DNA from: Trichoplax sp. H2
Lineage: Eukaryota; Placozoa; Uniplacotomia; Trichoplacea
Length of the DNA: 64,000 nt
Assembly (NCBI GenBank): GCA_003344405.1
Contig: NOWV01000229.1
Span: 42,125 to 106,124 of the forward strand
Reading direction: 5' to 3'
Of this stretch, positions 63,000-64,000 are shown piece by piece. The notes under the pieces are model-generated. The model ran no database searches and was not told the origin of the DNA. It saw only the letters and a program-made list of their open reading frames with translations. The position numbers and the translations under genes were made by a program. Numbering within the stretch: position 1 is the stretch's first letter; the number at the start of each line of letters is the position of its first letter.

Positions 63000-64000
63000 A
63001 TGACTTTGCTCCCAACAGCTTCACGGTTTAGTGTACAGTCGATAAGTGATAGTTTCTTGATATAATTTCTTCAACAATTTTTACTAAAGTGAACTATAGC
63101 TCCTAATAGCTTCACGGTTTAGTATACATAATTAAAGATGAAAAGTATTGAATAATCAACAATAGGATTGTATGGAGCACTTGTATACAGTCGATAAGTG
63201 ACGGTCTCTTGATATAATTTCTTCCAGAATTTTATTTACTACAGGTTAACTCTAGCTCCTAACAGCTTCACAGTTTATAGTAGTATACAGTCGATAAGTG
63301 ATGGTCTCTTGATATAATTTCTTCAACAATTTCATTTACTAAAGGTTAACTCAAGCTCCTAACAGCTTCACAGTTTAGTATACAGTCGATAAGTGATGGT
63401 CTCTTGATATAATTTCTTCAACAATTTCATTTACTCAAGGTTAACTCAAGCTCCTAACAGCTTCACAGTTTAGTATACAGTCGATAAGTGATGGTCTCTT
63501 GATATAATTTCTTCAACAATTTCATTTACTAAAGGTTAACTCTAGCTCCTAACAGCTTCACAGTTTAGTATACTGTCGATAAGTGATGGTCTCTAGATAT
63601 AATTTCTTCAAGACTTTTATTTACTAAAGGTTAACTCTAGCTCCTAACAGTTTCACGGTTTAGTATACAGTACAGTCGATAAGTGATGGTCTCTTGATAT
63701 AATTTCTTCAACAATTTTATTTACTAAAAGTGAATTGAGGCTCCTAGCAGCTTCATGGTTTAGTATACATAATGGAGGATGAAAAGTATTAAACAATCAA
63801 AAATAGGATTGTATGGAGCACTGGTATACAGTCGATAAGTGACGGTCTCTTGATATAATTTCTTCAACAATTTCATTTACTAAAGGTTAACTCAAGCTCC
63901 AAACAGCTTCACAGTTTAGTATACAGTCGATAAGTGATGGTCTCTTGATATAATTTCCTCAAGAATTTTATTTGCTGTAAGTGAACTTTCGCCGTTTCAA
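63000..64000. repeat. 95-155 bp satellite array with higher-order structure
   Basis: At least nine units share GATAAGTGA(T/C)GGTCTCTTGATATAATTTCTTC, TTTACTAAAGGTTAACTC, AGCTCCTAACAGCTTCACAGTTTAGTATACAGTC. GATAAGTGA starts near 63041, 63193, 63291, 63388, 63483, 63578, 63678, 63833 and 63929. Spacing is about 95-100 except for two long units of about 152 and 155 bases, which carry an extra GATGAAAAGTATT...AATAGGATTGTATGGAGCAC segment (about 63137-63180 and 63778-63822). The array continues past the window. Confidence 0.92.

Noticed and set aside
63000-64000. CRISPR-like array
   Set aside because: Units are contiguous tandem copies with no variable spacers, in a eukaryotic genome.
1-64000. tRNA, rRNA or snRNA genes
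   Set aside because: No cloverleaf with A and B boxes, and no recognisable rRNA or U-RNA core, was found by eye on either strand; a covariance-model scan would be needed to exclude them.

Overview
The window is nuclear DNA of an AT-rich, intron-dense animal. It carries a complete exportin-2/CAS gene, RPS19, an INSIG gene, an adhesion GPCR, a rhodopsin-class GPCR and a five-domain C-type lectin gene. Most introns are short with plain GT-AG borders, and the whole window is low in GC. Gene content, intron density and the small intergenic spaces suggest a basal metazoan, most likely a placozoan (Trichoplax/Hoilungia type). That assignment is inference; no database was searched. Exon models were built by eye from splice sites, reading phase and remembered family conservation. 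Each model sums to a whole number of codons.

Layout. 1-1.1 kb: LTR-like direct repeats around a 20-N assembly gap. 3.2-11.6 kb (minus): a secreted-type protein with signal peptide, five C-type lectin domains, a Ser/Thr linker and a C-terminal exon, all joined by phase-1 introns. 18.8-20.8 kb (plus): an intact HARBI1-like PIF/Harbinger nuclease gene in four exons. A convergent BESS-like tail lies at 22.3 kb. 26.6-27.7 kb (minus): a single-exon class A GPCR that lacks several hallmark residues. 29.3 kb (plus): an orphan exon resembling a periplasmic-type ligand-binding (ANF receptor) domain. 34.1 kb: a hairpin MITE. 35.4-45.9 kb (minus): an adhesion GPCR with a C-type lectin domain, a 330-residue mucin-like exon, a GAIN/GPS region and seven helices, in at least 20 coding exons. 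48.4-54.1 kb (minus): CSE1L in 27 exons, about 957 aa. 54.9-56.1 kb: a palindromic GTACTGTAC satellite sitting in the divergent CSE1L/RPS19 interval. 56.1-58.2 kb (plus): RPS19 with a non-coding TOP-type first exon. 59.8-62.5 kb (minus): INSIG in four exons. 63.0-64.0 kb: a 95-155 bp satellite array running off the window.

Two themes stand out. First, two minus-strand C-type lectin genes about 24 kb apart share symmetric phase-1 exon modules, and one is a receptor whose GPS has lost two cysteines (C2 and C4). Second, introns and spacers repeatedly hold degenerate tandem repeats of 80-260 bp. In at least two cases the repeated unit carries a copy of the adjoining splice donor or exon-proximal sequence, which points to intron growth by local duplication.
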